Shown here in pieces: positions 25,933 through 35,717 of a stretch of DNA of 64,000 nucleotides. Each line of letters begins with the position of its first letter. The first letter of the stretch is position 1. The position numbers and the translations under genes are program-made. The stretch comes from Listeria costaricensis (GTDB lineage Bacteria > Bacillota > Bacilli > Lactobacillales > Listeriaceae). The stretch is from assembly GCF_900183385.1 (NCBI RefSeq), contig NZ_FXUT01000010.1:265241-329240 (forward strand), read 5' to 3'. A model generated the notes under the pieces. The model searched no databases. It saw only the letters and a list, made by a program, of their open reading frames with translations, and was not told where the DNA came from.

Positions 25933-28752
25933 ATGAAGCGTATTGAAAAAATTTATCAGTACTTGGAATCCCATTCTGACAGCAACCAGATTGAACAGCA
26001 ATTGAATGAAGGAACAGGATTTACCGCTGCCTCGGTTGCAGAAGCGCTTGGTATTTTGCGCAATAATGTCAGCATGGAGCTGAATGAACTCCACCGCCAA
26101 GGGAAAATCGTCAAGGTTATGGGCCGACCAGTCCAATATTTTCTGCGTTCGACGATTGAAGAAGCCTTCAAACGTCCTCTTTCCGAACAGGAGTTAGAAT
26201 TTGAATCAAGTGCGGCTTGTCTGGCGGAAATGACACCCGGCGTGACAAAACGTAGCCCTTTTGACGACTTGATCGGCGCAGACGGCAGCTTGAAAACTGC
26301 GGTCGAACAGGCCAAAGCTGCTGTTCTTTATCCACCCAATGGACTGCACGCACTGATTTTAGGTCAAACAGGCGTCGGAAAAACACTTTTTGCCAATCTG
26401 ATGTATCGTTTTTCCGTGCATGCGGCCAGACTGCCTGACTCCGCCCCATTTATCATTTTCAATTGTGCCGACTATTATAATAACCCGCAGCTCTTGATGA
26501 GCCACATTTTCGGCCATATCAAAGGTGCTTTCACAGGCGCAGATTCTGAAAAAGAAGGACTGGTTGAAAAAGCAAACGGCGGAATTCTTTTTCTTGATGA
26601 GATCCATCGTTTACCACCTGAAGGACAGGAAATGATTTTTTATCTGATGGATTCAGGCACTTTTAATAAACTTGGTGAAACCGAACGCAAGCGGAAATCT
26701 AACGTTTTGATTATCGGCGCGACCACTGAGGCACCAGAATCTTCCTTATTAAATACTTTTGTCCGCCGAATTCCCATTATTATTTCGCTCCCCTCTTTAG
26801 AAGAACGAACAGCGAAAGAGCGGGTTGAACTCCTGACCTATCTGCTTTCAAGTGAAGCACATCGTGTCAATAAGCCGATCCGTATTGAAGATGAGGCGGC
26901 CAAGGCACTGCTTGGAAATACTTCATCCGGCAATATCGGTCAGCTGAAATCCAATATCCAACTCGTCTGCGCGCAAGGATTCTTGAACAGTTTTGATAAA
27001 AACGATGAAATTTTGATTGATTTTAAGACACTACCGATCAATATTAAAGACGGTTTCTTCCATTTTAGCGGCCGACGCAAAGAACTGCAGGAGATTTCTG
27101 AGTATCTGGAGCCCTACACCACGATTTTCCCAGAGCCCAACAAAACGCTCATTCTTTCCGATGAATATGAACCGAATTTCAATCTCTATAAAATCATTGA
27201 AGATAAAGCAGCGATTTTGATGGATCAGGGCGTGGAAGATGATGATATTAAGAAATTTATTACCATGGACATCGATATTCACTTGAACAGCTTCTATAAT
27301 AAGTTTAAAAATACGATTCAAACGCGTGAAAATATTTTAAAAATCGTCAATGAGGAGATTCTTAATTTTGCCGAGGATACACAACTGCGCATTGAACAGC
27401 ACCTGGGGAAAAAGCTGAATGAGCGCTTTATTCTCGCCTTTAGTCTCCATCTGACTTCTTTTATCAAACGAGTGGAGAGCAACAAACCGCTGAAATATAC
27501 GAATATCGAAAATGTGGTCAATGATAAACCGGAAGCCTATGAAATTTCCTGCGAGATCAAAGAAGACATTGAAAAAGCCTTTCACATTCGCGTACCCAAT
27601 ATGGAAGTCATGTATTTGACTCTCCTGATCAGCTCGCTTTTGAAGGATCATGAAAATGCTCGTGTGGCGGTACTTGTTGCAGCCCATGGAAATAATACGG
27701 CTACCAGCATGGTCAATGTCGCCAAAAAGCTGCTCGGTGAAGGGCTGGCAGAAGGCGTCGACATGCCACTCGATCAAAGTCCTAAAATCGTGCTCGACAA
27801 GTTGACCGAACGTGCCAAGGAAATGGATATGGGGCGCGGCGTCCTCCTCTTAGTCGACATGGGCTCTCTGACAAGCTTTGCGCCTGTTATTACAGAGCGA
27901 ACTGGCATCCCTGTCCGCTCGATCGATATGGTTTCTACAGCTACTGTGATTGAAGCCGTCCGCAAATCAAATATTCTCGACATGGATCTAAGCAGTATCT
28001 ATGACTCGCTGAAAGACTTCCGTGGCTATGGCGGCTATGCGTCCAAGGAGGAAGATGCGCTTAGTCCTTCCAAACCGCACGCGATCGTGACCATTTGTGC
28101 AACGGGTGAAGGAACCGCAGAGAAATTACAGGAATTTATCGAGAATATTTTAGATTCGATCACAACCGACCCGATCAAAGTGATTCCAATTGGTGTGCAT
28201 GAGATGGATGCACAGCTTAGTGCCCTTCAAGAAGAAAACGATATTCTGATGGCAGTCGGCATTGAAGACCCGGAAATCCAAATCCCGTTCATTCCGCTCG
28301 AACGTCTATTTGCCAGTGATGGGGAAGAACAGCTTGTAAGCCTTGTGAAGCAGCGCAATGTTTTTATTAAGAAAAGCGAGACCAATCGAATCACCCGTGA
28401 AGTCATTGAAAACAGCCTGAGTGAGTTTTTGACTTATTTAAATCCTAAAAAGACGGTGGACCTGCTGCTGAGCTTCGGGAAGAAACTGGAATCGTACCTC
28501 GGCTATACGTTTGATAATACGTTTAAAATCAATCTGCTGGTTCATGTCGGCTGTGCACTTGAACGAATGGTGCTAAATGACGGACTGATTTACCGAGAAG
28601 AACGGGAAATGCTTGACTCAGATTGTTTCACCGCTCTTATCAAAACGAATCAAGAAATTATTCAACGGATGAACCTCTCACTGACAGAGGATGAACTTTG
28701 CTACATTTATGATATTATCACCTCATTTGAAGTTCCAACCAGTGTGAATTAG
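25933..28752 (+). CDS. manR: Sigma-54-dependent PTS regulator ManR (LevR family)
   Basis: 939 residues. An N-terminal helix-turn-helix region (about 1-90) is followed by an AAA+ domain with Walker A GQTGVGKT (144-151), GAFTGA (198-203), which contacts sigma-54, and Walker B LFLDEIH. Then come PRD1 (about 430-560), an EIIA-Man-like domain with H585 (AAHG), an EIIB-Gat-like domain with C722 and PRD2 with H871. H585 and H871 coincide with the regulatory phosphorylation sites I recall for L. monocytogenes ManR (activation through HPr, inhibition by EIIB-Mpo). It activates the PTS operon that follows. Confidence 0.95.
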   Translation: MKRIEKIYQYLESHSDSNQIEQQLNEGTGFTAASVAEALGILRNNVSMELNELHRQGKIVKVMGRPVQYFLRSTIEEAFKRPLSEQELEFESSAACLAEMTPGVTKRSPFDDLIGADGSLKTAVEQAKAAVLYPPNGLHALILGQTGVGKTLFANLMYRFSVHAARLPDSAPFIIFNCADYYNNPQLLMSHIFGHIKGAFTGADSEKEGLVEKANGGILFLDEIHRLPPEGQEMIFYLMDSGTFNKLGETERKRKSNVLIIGATTEAPESSLLNTFVRRIPIIISLPSLEERTAKERVELLTYLLSSEAHRVNKPIRIEDEAAKALLGNTSSGNIGQLKSNIQLVCAQGFLNSFDKNDEILIDFKTLPINIKDGFFHFSGRRKELQEISEYLEPYTTIFPEPNKTLILSDEYEPNFNLYKIIEDKAAILMDQGVEDDDIKKFITMDIDIHLNSFYNKFKNTIQTRENILKIVNEEILNFAEDTQLRIEQHLGKKLNERFILAFSLHLTSFIKRVESNKPLKYTNIENVVNDKPEAYEISCEIKEDIEKAFHIRVPNMEVMYLTLLISSLLKDHENARVAVLVAAHGNNTATSMVNVAKKLLGEGLAEGVDMPLDQSPKIVLDKLTERAKEMDMGRGVLLLVDMGSLTSFAPVITERTGIPVRSIDMVSTATVIEAVRKSNILDMDLSSIYDSLKDFRGYGGYASKEEDALSPSKPHAIVTICATGEGTAEKLQEFIENILDSITTDPIKVIPIGVHEMDAQLSALQEENDILMAVGIEDPEIQIPFIPLERLFASDGEEQLVSLVKQRNVFIKKSETNRITREVIENSLSEFLTYLNPKKTVDLLLSFGKKLESYLGYTFDNTFKINLLVHVGCALERMVLNDGLIYREEREMLDSDCFTALIKTNQEIIQRMNLSLTEDELCYIYDIITSFEVPTSVN

Positions 28753-28769
28753 TTAAAATTAAACCGATT

Positions 28770-28807
28770 AAGACACTTTCCAAGTCGTTTTGGAAGTGTC
28801 TTTTTTT
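28770..28807 (+). terminator. Terminator of manR
   Basis: AAGACACTTTCCAA and TTGGAAGTGTCTT arms followed by T7. Confidence 0.92.
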
Positions 28808-28810
28808 ATA

Positions 28811-29014
28811 TTAGTGTATTATCTATTTTTCCCCGCATGTTTTTCTTTTTTTCTAAAGGGGTAATGATAGTTGTGGTTTTGCTTACTAAATCGCAAAGTT
28901 AGTGTATTATTTCAATGTTTTTCTGTATCAATATATTAATTTAAACAATTTTACGATCGTAAAAAAACAAGTAATACACTTACTTTGATAAAGGGGGCGG
29001 AGATAATACGCTAA
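28811..29014. promoter_or_regulatory. ManR upstream activating boxes of the mannose PTS operon
   Basis: TTAGTGTATTAT occurs exactly at 28811-28822 and 28899-28910. Inverted copies lie at 28971-28982 (GTAATACACTTA) and 29003-29014 (ATAATACGCTAA, one mismatch). All are upstream of the sigma-54 promoter, where a LevR-type activator binds. The last copy nearly abuts the -24 element. No gene lies between 28753 and 29079. Confidence 0.65.
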
Positions 29015-29016
29015 AC

Positions 29017-29033
29017 TTGGCACGCTTTTTGCT
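29017..29033 (+). promoter_or_regulatory. Sigma-54 (-24/-12) promoter of the mannose PTS operon
   Basis: TTGGCACGCTTTTTGCT matches the RpoN consensus TTGGCAC-N5-TTGC(T/A) exactly. It fits the sigma-54 activator encoded immediately upstream. Confidence 0.92.
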
Positions 29034-29079
29034 TATATAAAAGCAGGATAATCATTCAATGGAGTTAGGAGGAGATTTT

Positions 29080-29511
29080 ATGCCAGTAGGAATTATCATT
29101 GGCACACATGGGGAAGCTGCACGGGAATTGCTGAAATCAGCAGAAATGATTATCGGCACGCAAGAAAATGTTGCCTTCATTACTTTTGTGCCAGGTGAAA
29201 ATACGGATACGTTGATAACCAAGTTTAACGAAAAACTTGAAGAGATCGATACTGCTGAGGGCGTGATCTTTATGGTCGACTTGTTTGGCGGAAGTCCGTA
29301 TAATGCAGCGAGTCAAATCGCTTTACCGGCAGATCAAATGGATGTCGTAACGGGAGTCAATATCCCAATGTTGCTTGAAACACTCTCAATGCGTGCTGCC
29401 ACTGGATTTTCAGAGTTTGTTGATATTGCAATCAATGCTGGTTCAGGCGGAGTGAGATCCCTAAAACAATCATTACCAAAAAATGAAGATACTGAGGAGG
29501 ACGAATTATAA
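29080..29511 (+). CDS. mpoA: PTS mannose-family EIIA (MpoA type)
   Basis: 143-residue EIIA-Man. The phosphorylated histidine is H10 in GIIIGTHGEAARELL. It passes phosphate from HPr to EIIB. The start is ATG at 29080 after GGAGGAG; the frame is open 7 codons further. The stop overlaps the EIIB start (TAATG). In Listeria the Mpo system senses glucose/mannose and controls the main mannose PTS through ManR. Confidence 0.93.
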   Translation: MPVGIIIGTHGEAARELLKSAEMIIGTQENVAFITFVPGENTDTLITKFNEKLEEIDTAEGVIFMVDLFGGSPYNAASQIALPADQMDVVTGVNIPMLLETLSMRAATGFSEFVDIAINAGSGGVRSLKQSLPKNEDTEEDEL

Positions 29512-29996
29512 TGGATATTCGTTTAGCTAGAATTGATGACCGCCTCATTCACGGTCAAGTCGCAACAGTTTGGACCAAAGAAACACAAGTTCAACGGATC
29601 ATTGTTATCAATGATGATGTGGCAAAAGATGAAGTTCGTAAAACATTACTCACACAGGTTGCTCCTCCAGGGGTAAAAGCTAGTGTGGTGGATGTGGCAA
29701 AAGGCATCCGCGTTTATAATAACCCTAAATATGAAACAACTCCTGTTATGTTCCTATTTACAAACCCTACAGATGTATTGACACTTGTAGAAGCAGGCGT
29801 TGACATTAAGACTGTCAATATTGGCGGTATGGCTTTCCGTGAAGGCAAGCATATGATTACAAATGCAGTTTCTGTCAATGAAGAGGACGAAAAAGCTTTC
29901 CGCGAACTTGATAAACGCGGCATTGAGCTTGAAATTCGTAAAGTAGCTTCTGACAGCAAAGTGAAACTGATTCCGCTTCTTGACAAAGAAAAATAA
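29511..29996 (+). CDS. mpoB: PTS mannose-family EIIB (MpoB type)
   Basis: 161-residue EIIB-Man. The active-site histidine is H15 in ARIDDRLIHGQVATVW. It receives phosphate from EIIA, gives it to the incoming sugar and, in Listeria, also phosphorylates PRD2 of ManR. It overlaps EIIA by one base. A 166-bp gap with a nested hairpin separates it from EIIC. Confidence 0.94.
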   Translation: MDIRLARIDDRLIHGQVATVWTKETQVQRIIVINDDVAKDEVRKTLLTQVAPPGVKASVVDVAKGIRVYNNPKYETTPVMFLFTNPTDVLTLVEAGVDIKTVNIGGMAFREGKHMITNAVSVNEEDEKAFRELDKRGIELEIRKVASDSKVKLIPLLDKEK

Positions 29997-30003
29997 GCTG
30001 GGA

Positions 30004-30071
30004 CATCTTGCTTGCGTAGAGCTGACGATTTGGCAGCTCTTTCGCTCAAGCAGTTTTGAATATTCAAGATG
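30004..30071 (+). repeat. Nested intercistronic hairpin between EIIB and EIIC genes
   Basis: CATCTTG (30004-30010) pairs with CAAGATG (30065-30071); inside, GCTTG pairs with CAAGC and AGAGCTG (30018-30024) with CAGCTCT (30034-30040). There is no T run after it, so it is more likely an mRNA processing or stability element than a terminator. Confidence 0.6.
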
Positions 30072-30162
30072 AAATCAAAGGGGTGATTTATCAAAAAATT
30101 CCACTCAAAGTTGATTTTCAGTACTTATTCATTATTCATTAAAAATCGGGAGGGAAAAAAAC

Positions 30163-30984
30163 ATGTCAGCAATACAATTAATTCTTGTATTCTTAGTTTC
30201 CTGTATCAGTGGTATGGGGAGTATCTTGGATGAATGGCAAACACACCGTCCACTCATCGCATGTACGCTGATCGGTCTTGTACTAGGTGACATTACAACA
30301 GGTATTATCATCGGGGGTACACTTGAAATGATCGCACTCGGCTGGATGAACATCGGAGCCGCAGTTGCACCGGATGCTGCACTAGCTTCCATTATTTCTA
30401 CTATTCTAGTTATCACAGGCGGACAAGATATCAGCGTTGGTATCTCACTAGCTATTCCGCTTGCTGCTCTTGGTCAAGTACTTACTATTTTGGTTCGTAC
30501 AATCACAGTTGCTTTCCAACATATGGCCGATAAAGCCGGAGAGAACGGTAATTTACGAAGTCTCGACTGGATACATGTTTCTGCACTCGTCTTACAAGCA
30601 ATGCGTATCGCAATTCCTGCTGTTATTGTAGCGGTTACTGTTGGTACATCTACAGTTGAATCACTATTAAATGCCATTCCAGACGTTATCGTTCAAGGCT
30701 TGAACGTTGCCGGTGGATTTATCGTAGTTGTTGGTTATGCAATGGTTATCAACATGATGCAAGCTCGTTACTTAATGCCATTCTTCTTCTTAGGATTTGT
30801 CGTAGCTGCATTCACACAATTCAACTTAGTCGCACTAGGTGTTTTGGGTCTTGTTGCCGCAATCGTTTACATTCAACTTAGCCCTAAATATACGGTTAAA
30901 GCAGCAATTGAAGAATATGGCGGAGGTCTCTCGAGAAGGTCCGGCAGTGCCGATGACGATCTTGACGATGACCTAGACGACTAA
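30163..30984 (+). CDS. mpoC: PTS mannose-family EIIC (MpoC type)
   Basis: 273-residue integral membrane EIIC-Man with several hydrophobic helices, starting AIQLILVFLVSCISGMGSILDEWQ. It forms the sugar channel with EIID. The C-terminus carries a strongly acidic tail (SADDDLDDDLDD). A GGGAGG site precedes the ATG. EIID begins 16 bp after its stop. Confidence 0.93.
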   Translation: MSAIQLILVFLVSCISGMGSILDEWQTHRPLIACTLIGLVLGDITTGIIIGGTLEMIALGWMNIGAAVAPDAALASIISTILVITGGQDISVGISLAIPLAALGQVLTILVRTITVAFQHMADKAGENGNLRSLDWIHVSALVLQAMRIAIPAVIVAVTVGTSTVESLLNAIPDVIVQGLNVAGGFIVVVGYAMVINMMQARYLMPFFFLGFVVAAFTQFNLVALGVLGLVAAIVYIQLSPKYTVKAAIEEYGGGLSRRSGSADDDLDDDLDD

Positions 30985-31000
30985 GGGAGGAGGAAAAATC

Positions 31001-31879
31001 ATGGCAAATGAACAAGTTACAGTTGGTGAAAAGAAAATCACTCGCAGTGATTTAATGAACATTTTTATTCGTTCCAACCTATTCCAAGGTTCATGGAACT
31101 TTGAACGTATGCAGTCTCTAGGTTTCTGTTTTTCAGTGATTCCCGTTATCAAACGCTTATATCCTGAAAACACACCAGAGCGCAAGGAAGCTATTAAACG
31201 TCACTTGGAATTCTTTAATACACATCCATATATGGCAGCACCAATCCTCGGTGTGACAACTGCAATGGAAGAACAAAAAGCAAATGGTGCCGATATTGAT
31301 GACGGTGCAATCAATGGTATCAAGGTCGGTCTAATGGGACCACTTGCCGGTGTTGGGGATCCAATCTTCTGGGGTACCGTTCGACCAGTGCTTGCGGCTC
31401 TTGGTGCAGGTTTTGCAAAAGACGGCAGCATCATCGGTCCAATTCTATTCTTCGTACTTTTCAATGCAATTCGGTTAGGTTTCCGTTATTGGGGTGTATT
31501 CTATGGATACACGAAAGGAACCGACGTTGTTTCTGATATGAAAGGCGGCGTTCTGCAAAAACTGACAGAAGGCGCATCTATCCTCGGGCTGTTCGTCATG
31601 GGGGCACTCGTTAATAAGTGGACGACCATTTACGTGCCACTTGTTGCTTACTCGACGACAGACTCTGATGGTAAAACAGTCGACACAACGGTTCAAAGTA
31701 TTCTAGATCAATTGATGCCTGGACTTTTGGCGTTGCTGCTCACATTCCTATGTATGTGGATTTTGAAGAAAAAAGTCAATCCGCTATGGTTGATTCTCGG
31801 ACTTTTCGTAGTTGGTATTCTTGGCTACTGGTCTGGAATCCTTGGACTGCCACCAGCAGACTATTCGCCACTAGGATAA
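31001..31879 (+). CDS. mpoD: PTS mannose-family EIID (MpoD type)
   Basis: 292-residue membrane EIID-Man. Typical are RSNLFQGSWNFERMQSLGF near the start and GVGDPIFWGTVRPVLAALGA. It partners EIIC in transport. GGAGG lies upstream. It is followed by a clear terminator, though the UPF0266 gene is close behind on the same strand. Confidence 0.94.
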   Translation: MANEQVTVGEKKITRSDLMNIFIRSNLFQGSWNFERMQSLGFCFSVIPVIKRLYPENTPERKEAIKRHLEFFNTHPYMAAPILGVTTAMEEQKANGADIDDGAINGIKVGLMGPLAGVGDPIFWGTVRPVLAALGAGFAKDGSIIGPILFFVLFNAIRLGFRYWGVFYGYTKGTDVVSDMKGGVLQKLTEGASILGLFVMGALVNKWTTIYVPLVAYSTTDSDGKTVDTTVQSILDQLMPGLLALLLTFLCMWILKKKVNPLWLILGLFVVGILGYWSGILGLPPADYSPLG

Positions 31880-31904
31880 TAAACTACAAGCAAGTGAGAT
31901 GACA

Positions 31905-31943
31905 AATCGGAGAATCGGAAATGTATCCGGTTCTCCGATTTTT
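31905..31943 (+). terminator. Terminator of the mannose PTS operon
   Basis: AAATCGGAGAA and TTCTCCGATTT arms with inner CGGA/TCCG pairing, then a T run. Confidence 0.85.
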
Positions 31944-32009
31944 ATGTTACAATACAACTGATGCTGGGCTGACCAGATAATACGCGACAGAATGCGAGTG
32001 ATGAGGAAC

Positions 32010-32474
32010 ATGGATTTTAATGCAACCAATATTTTTCTAATAATCTTAAATATCGCGGCTTTAGCTTTCATCCTTTATGATGGGGTTGTGCTTTCGTTAT
32101 GGAAAGGAAAAACGGTGCTGAAAGTAAACTTACGGACGCGTGGACGTTGGGATGGCTATATTTTTGTTGGCTTGATCGTGCTTTTATTCGCCTCAAATAT
32201 CATGCGCGGCGGTGACCTTTCAACCACGATTCTTCTCGGCATTATGGGGCTTCTGTTTGTTTATATCTGTTTTATGCGCTCTAGTAAAGCAATTTTCAAA
32301 AAGACTGGTCTATTTTATGCACTGCTCTTTTTCCCCTATGCGAATATCGAACGCATGAATCTCTCCGAAGATGGGGTGCTTGTAATTGAAACCGGCCGTC
32401 AACGATTGATGCTATTTGTAAAATCGGCCGATGATTTAGAAAAAATGCTGCAAGTTTTCGCTGAATACAGCTGA
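32010..32474 (+). CDS. UPF0266 membrane protein (lmo0779 type)
   Basis: 154-residue membrane protein with three helices (about residues 6-25, 46-64 and 69-88) and a cytoplasmic C-terminal domain ([32 protein letters not shown]). It matches UPF0266/DUF986 in length and pattern. In Listeria it follows the mpo operon; its function is unknown. The start is ATG at 32010; the frame is open six codons further. Confidence 0.85.
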   Translation: MDFNATNIFLIILNIAALAFILYDGVVLSLWKGKTVLKVNLRTRGRWDGYIFVGLIVLLFASNIMRGGDLSTTILLGIMGLLFVYICFMRSSKAIFKKTGLFYALLFFPYANIERMNLSEDGVLVIETGRQRLMLFVKSADDLEKMLQVFAEYS

Positions 32475-32476
32475 TA

Positions 32477-32512
32477 AAAAAACAATCAGGCACACCGCTT
32501 GATTGTTTTTTT
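32477..32512. terminator. Bidirectional terminator
   Basis: AAAAAACAATCA and TGATTGTTTTTT arms around an 11-nt loop. Confidence 0.85.
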
Positions 32513-32518
32513 GTACGC

Positions 32519-32556
32519 AAAAAGCAGGAGTCCGCGTTAGTCGCCTCTCCTGCTCG
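32519..32556 (-). terminator. Terminator of the small hypothetical gene
   Basis: On the minus strand GAGCAGGAG pairs with CTCCTGCT and is followed by T5. Confidence 0.75.
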
Positions 32557-32572
32557 ATTTTACTTATTTTAT

Positions 32573-32953
32573 TTAAAGCCCAACACTGCTAAGAGTAATC
32601 CCTGCAACACGAAGTTCGATAAATTTGCCATGCAATTGCTCAATTTGTTCATCAAAATCCGTATCAAAACAAATGATGCTTTCTTCTAAGCGAAGAACGG
32701 CAAAACCATCTTCCTCATAATCCTCCAGTTGACCCACGATATGAACACCTGAATCGTCTTCTGCCTCTAATATACAATGTTTTTCTTCACTTTCATGTAA
32801 AACTGCTACATTCACTTTTTCCGGAATCGTTACTTCTACCGTGTACTTTCGCCCGGGGTCTGGATCATCTTCCGTCCATGTACCGACACAATCGCCGAAA
32901 TCACTTGTAAAAGCCACTTCTTTACCGGTAATCTTCTGAACCTTTATCTCCAC
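32573..32953 (-). CDS. Hypothetical acidic protein
   Basis: 126 residues, acidic, rich in beta-forming stretches (VTIPEKVNVAVLHES, GFAVLRLEESIICFD). I do not recognise a family. No signal peptide or membrane segment. GGAGG lies upstream of the ATG. It stands alone with its own terminator. Confidence 0.7.
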   Translation of the reverse strand: MEIKVQKITGKEVAFTSDFGDCVGTWTEDDPDPGRKYTVEVTIPEKVNVAVLHESEEKHCILEAEDDSGVHIVGQLEDYEEDGFAVLRLEESIICFDTDFDEQIEQLHGKFIELRVAGITLSSVGL

Positions 32954-33015
32954 TTACCATATCCTCCTGTGCTTTCAAGTTCTTTTCCTATTATAGCACG
33001 ATTTGGAAATTGGGG

Positions 33016-34218
33016 CTAATCTTTATTCAGGATCTTCATAATCTCTTCATTCATCTGGATCTGATTATGGTCATTGCGATCATTAGAAAGCAGAATGACT
33101 TTTTTCGTTCGATCAGCTGAAAAAGAATTGATCGATTCATACCCATACATAACCCCATGTACCATGAAAAAGCTGTCACAATTATAAATTCCATAACCGT
33201 ATTTACAAGCTGGTCCTTTTGCCAGTATTTGATCAAGGCTGTTTTGACTGATTAATTTCCCAGAAAGAAGCGCATCATCAAAATTTTTCAGATCATTGGC
33301 TGCCAAATACATATCTCCGGCACCGTAAAACTGTGACAGGTCTTCTTTTAAAGGCTTTGGCACCTGCTTACCGTCTTGATCACCGTAACTGTTGGCATGC
33401 TGTGGTAGCTGGTTATACTGTGCCCCGAAGCCTGCTGTTTTCATGCCTGCCGGATCGAAAATATGAGTCTGCATATATTGATGAAAAGATTGTCCAGATA
33501 CTTTTTCAATCAGATAGGCCATGACAGCATAGTTATCATCCTGATAATCCCATTTCCCTGGGTCCGTTTTGGCGCCCGCTCGCTCGATGGATTGGATAAT
33601 TTCTGTTGGTGTAATAGCTTTTCCATTTTTTTTGCGTGGGTTCATCCCGGAAGTGTGGCGTAAAAAGTCCTGCACCTTAATTTTATCGCCGTTTGGGAAA
33701 TAAGGAAGGTATTTTTTGATGGGATCGGTTACTTGAAGCTTGCCTTGTTCCTGCAACTGCATAATGGCAGTTGCAACAAGTGTTTTTTGAGAGGAGCCGA
33801 TGAAGTAAATAGTTTGTTCGTTGTTGGCACGATTAGTGGCAGTATCTGCAAGTCCTGCACATTTTACCATGGAAAACTTATTTTTTCCGGTATCTTCTAT
33901 ATAAGCTGTTCCCTTAAAACCAACGCTATCTAAGTAACGGCTGATATCCGCTTTTTTATTGTTAATGGCTTGCATTTCCTTGGCTTGCTCAGCCTGCTTT
34001 TGCTGCTCTTCTTGTAGCTTTTCTGCTTCCCGCTGCTCCTGCTCTGCTTTTTCCTTTTCAAGCTGCTCAGCGCGTGCCTGTTGCCTTGTCTCATAATCAT
34101 AATACAGATAACCACCCGTCCCTAAACATATGGCTAGCATGATAAGAGATGTAATTAGGAGGTTTTTGCGTCTTTTTTTCTTTCTTCGGTAATAGTTTGT
34201 TCTCGTTTTTACGTCCAT
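33016..34218 (-). CDS. Membrane-anchored serine hydrolase, beta-lactamase/class C PBP-like
   Basis: 400 residues. A basic N-terminus (YYRRKKKRRKN) is followed by a membrane anchor (about 19-38), a charged coiled-coil stalk rich in E, K and Q (about 42-85) and an extracellular serine-hydrolase domain. The nucleophile motif SxxK is SSQK (142-145); HTSGMNP and the YQDDNYAVMAYLIEKVSG segment follow the beta-lactamase/DD-peptidase pattern. The third motif is HGVMYG in place of KTG. It probably acts on cell-wall peptides. The start is ATG 34218, 6 nt after GGAGG; the frame is open 14 codons upstream. Confidence 0.85.
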   Translation of the reverse strand: MDVKTRTNYYRRKKKRRKNLLITSLIMLAICLGTGGYLYYDYETRQQARAEQLEKEKAEQEQREAEKLQEEQQKQAEQAKEMQAINNKKADISRYLDSVGFKGTAYIEDTGKNKFSMVKCAGLADTATNRANNEQTIYFIGSSQKTLVATAIMQLQEQGKLQVTDPIKKYLPYFPNGDKIKVQDFLRHTSGMNPRKKNGKAITPTEIIQSIERAGAKTDPGKWDYQDDNYAVMAYLIEKVSGQSFHQYMQTHIFDPAGMKTAGFGAQYNQLPQHANSYGDQDGKQVPKPLKEDLSQFYGAGDMYLAANDLKNFDDALLSGKLISQNSLDQILAKGPACKYGYGIYNCDSFFMVHGVMYGYESINSFSADRTKKVILLSNDRNDHNQIQMNEEIMKILNKD

Positions 34219-34301
34219 CTCTGTCCTCCAAATTAGATTTCTGTAATTATAGTAACACAATGTAACATAATTGTAAAATACGTCATATTTACTATTTTAA
34301 C

Positions 34302-34332
34302 CAAAAAAATAAGGGCAGATAGCACCCTTATT
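34302..34332 (-). terminator. Terminator of the PH-like protein gene
   Basis: AATAAGGG and CCCTTATT arms with T7 on the minus strand; the stem overlaps the stop codon. Confidence 0.8.
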
Positions 34333-34678
34333 CTTCAGCGATTGTATTTAATTTTCCTTTTTCATTGCGCTGCTCAAGTAGGTCCTCTATTGCTTCCAGC
34401 CACTTTTTCTGCTTATTGACAACAAATTGATAAGTGGTCCCGTTTTTCATCTCCACTTTTAATAGGTTGGATAGCATCTCTTTGCCAAGAATTTTTGTCT
34501 TGACACCGCTGATTTGCGCAATGTCTTGCCAGTGCAGATTAATCTCTGGATCAAAATAGTCACTGGGCTTATGAATCAGTAAGTCATGCGTCAAAAATAG
34601 CACACCTGGATAGGCCTTAAAGCCATCCTTCACATTCGCTCGCCCTTTATATAAAACATCTAATTTTTCTTCCACCAT
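34328..34678 (-). CDS. PH/GRAM-like domain protein
   Basis: 116 residues. The pattern of strands and the ending helix (FLTHDLLIHKP, LHWQDIAQISGVKTK, TYQFVVNKQKKWLEAIEDLL) resembles bacterial PH-like/GRAM domains. The family call is tentative. ATG 34678 lies 5 nt after GGAG. It starts 12 bp after the lipid-kinase gene and is probably cotranscribed with it. Confidence 0.55.
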   Translation of the reverse strand: MVEEKLDVLYKGRANVKDGFKAYPGVLFLTHDLLIHKPSDYFDPEINLHWQDIAQISGVKTKILGKEMLSNLLKVEMKNGTTYQFVVNKQKKWLEAIEDLLEQRNEKGKLNTIAEE

Positions 34679-34690
34679 CGTCACTCCTTT

Positions 34691-35614
34691 TTATAATAGA
34701 CTGCCAAACGGTCCTTTTTTAACTGGCTTTTCTGGCACTAAAATCTGCAGATGACTTGGTAAAACTTCGATTTTGACAGGCAGCTCAGGTCCTGGGTCCC
34801 CGTCCACATTGACAGTAATTTCATTGCCAGTTGCCTCTAGTGACAATTCACGCGTCTGAATATAACGAACGCCGCCACTTTCTTTCAAATTACCGCGCAC
34901 TAATTGCCGGATCATACCTGGTGCATTCAGTAAATCCAGCTTCTCAAGAATAAACACATGCAGAAGCCCATCATCGAGTTTAGCTTCTGGTGCCCATTTT
35001 TCCATACCTCCAACAGAATTGGTCAGTCCGGCGACCACGAGTGCCGCATCCCCTTCCCAGTCCTCTTCGTCTGCTGCCAGTTGAAAATGGAGCATCTCAT
35101 GGCGGTTAAATGCTTTTAAGCCCTCGATAAAATAAGCCACTGAGCCAAATTTTGTTTTCTGCTCCACGCTAACCTGATCGACTGCCTGAGCAATCATACC
35201 GATCGCCAAAACATTCATAAAATATTGATCATCAATTTTCCCAATATCCATTGGCATCAATTTAGCTGTTTCCAATGCTTTAATCGCTTTTTCCGGTTTT
35301 AACGGAATCCCAGCTGATCGTGCGAGATCATTCACCGTCCCAAGCGGCACAAAACCAAATGCCGGACGTGTATCATGCGGAGCCAAACCATTGACCGTCT
35401 CATTCAACGTCCCATCGCCACCCATTGCAATCACAGCATCCAGCCCTTCTTCCGCTGCTTTGGAAGCAAATTCTGTCGCGTCGCCACCTTTTTCCGTCTG
35501 TTTAACAACCACTTCATCAAAACGTTTTAATAAGGCTTGTTCAGCCTTCTGCTGATAGTCTGTGCTTTTTTCTTTACCGGCTGATGGATTAACAATTAAT
35601 AAAGCTTTTGTCAT
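34691..35614 (-). CDS. YegS/BmrU-family lipid kinase (diacylglycerol kinase-like)
   Basis: 307 residues. The catalytic-domain landmark GGDGTLNE (near residue 80) binds ATP; LLIVNPSAGK at the N-terminus and PLGTVNDLARS complete the DAGK_cat pattern. The C-terminal half is the YegS/LCB5-like sandwich domain (LDDGLLHVFILEKLD). It likely phosphorylates diacylglycerol or a related lipid for recycling; the essential DgkB is a possible identity. It is followed 12 bp later by a PH-like protein. Confidence 0.88.
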   Translation of the reverse strand: MTKALLIVNPSAGKEKSTDYQQKAEQALLKRFDEVVVKQTEKGGDATEFASKAAEEGLDAVIAMGGDGTLNETVNGLAPHDTRPAFGFVPLGTVNDLARSAGIPLKPEKAIKALETAKLMPMDIGKIDDQYFMNVLAIGMIAQAVDQVSVEQKTKFGSVAYFIEGLKAFNRHEMLHFQLAADEEDWEGDAALVVAGLTNSVGGMEKWAPEAKLDDGLLHVFILEKLDLLNAPGMIRQLVRGNLKESGGVRYIQTRELSLEATGNEITVNVDGDPGPELPVKIEVLPSHLQILVPEKPVKKGPFGSLL

Positions 35615-35684
35615 CTAGAACACTCCTTTATTCCCTCATTAACTATACCAAAATCACACTGGTTTGAAACAAACTGCCACCTCA

Positions 35685-35717
35685 TAAAAAAGGGCGCTCC
35701 GAAAAAGAGCAGCCCCT
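35685..35717 (-). terminator. Terminator of the gtrA-family gene
   Basis: GGGGCTGCTC pairs with GAGCGCCC on the minus strand, followed by T6. Confidence 0.75.
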
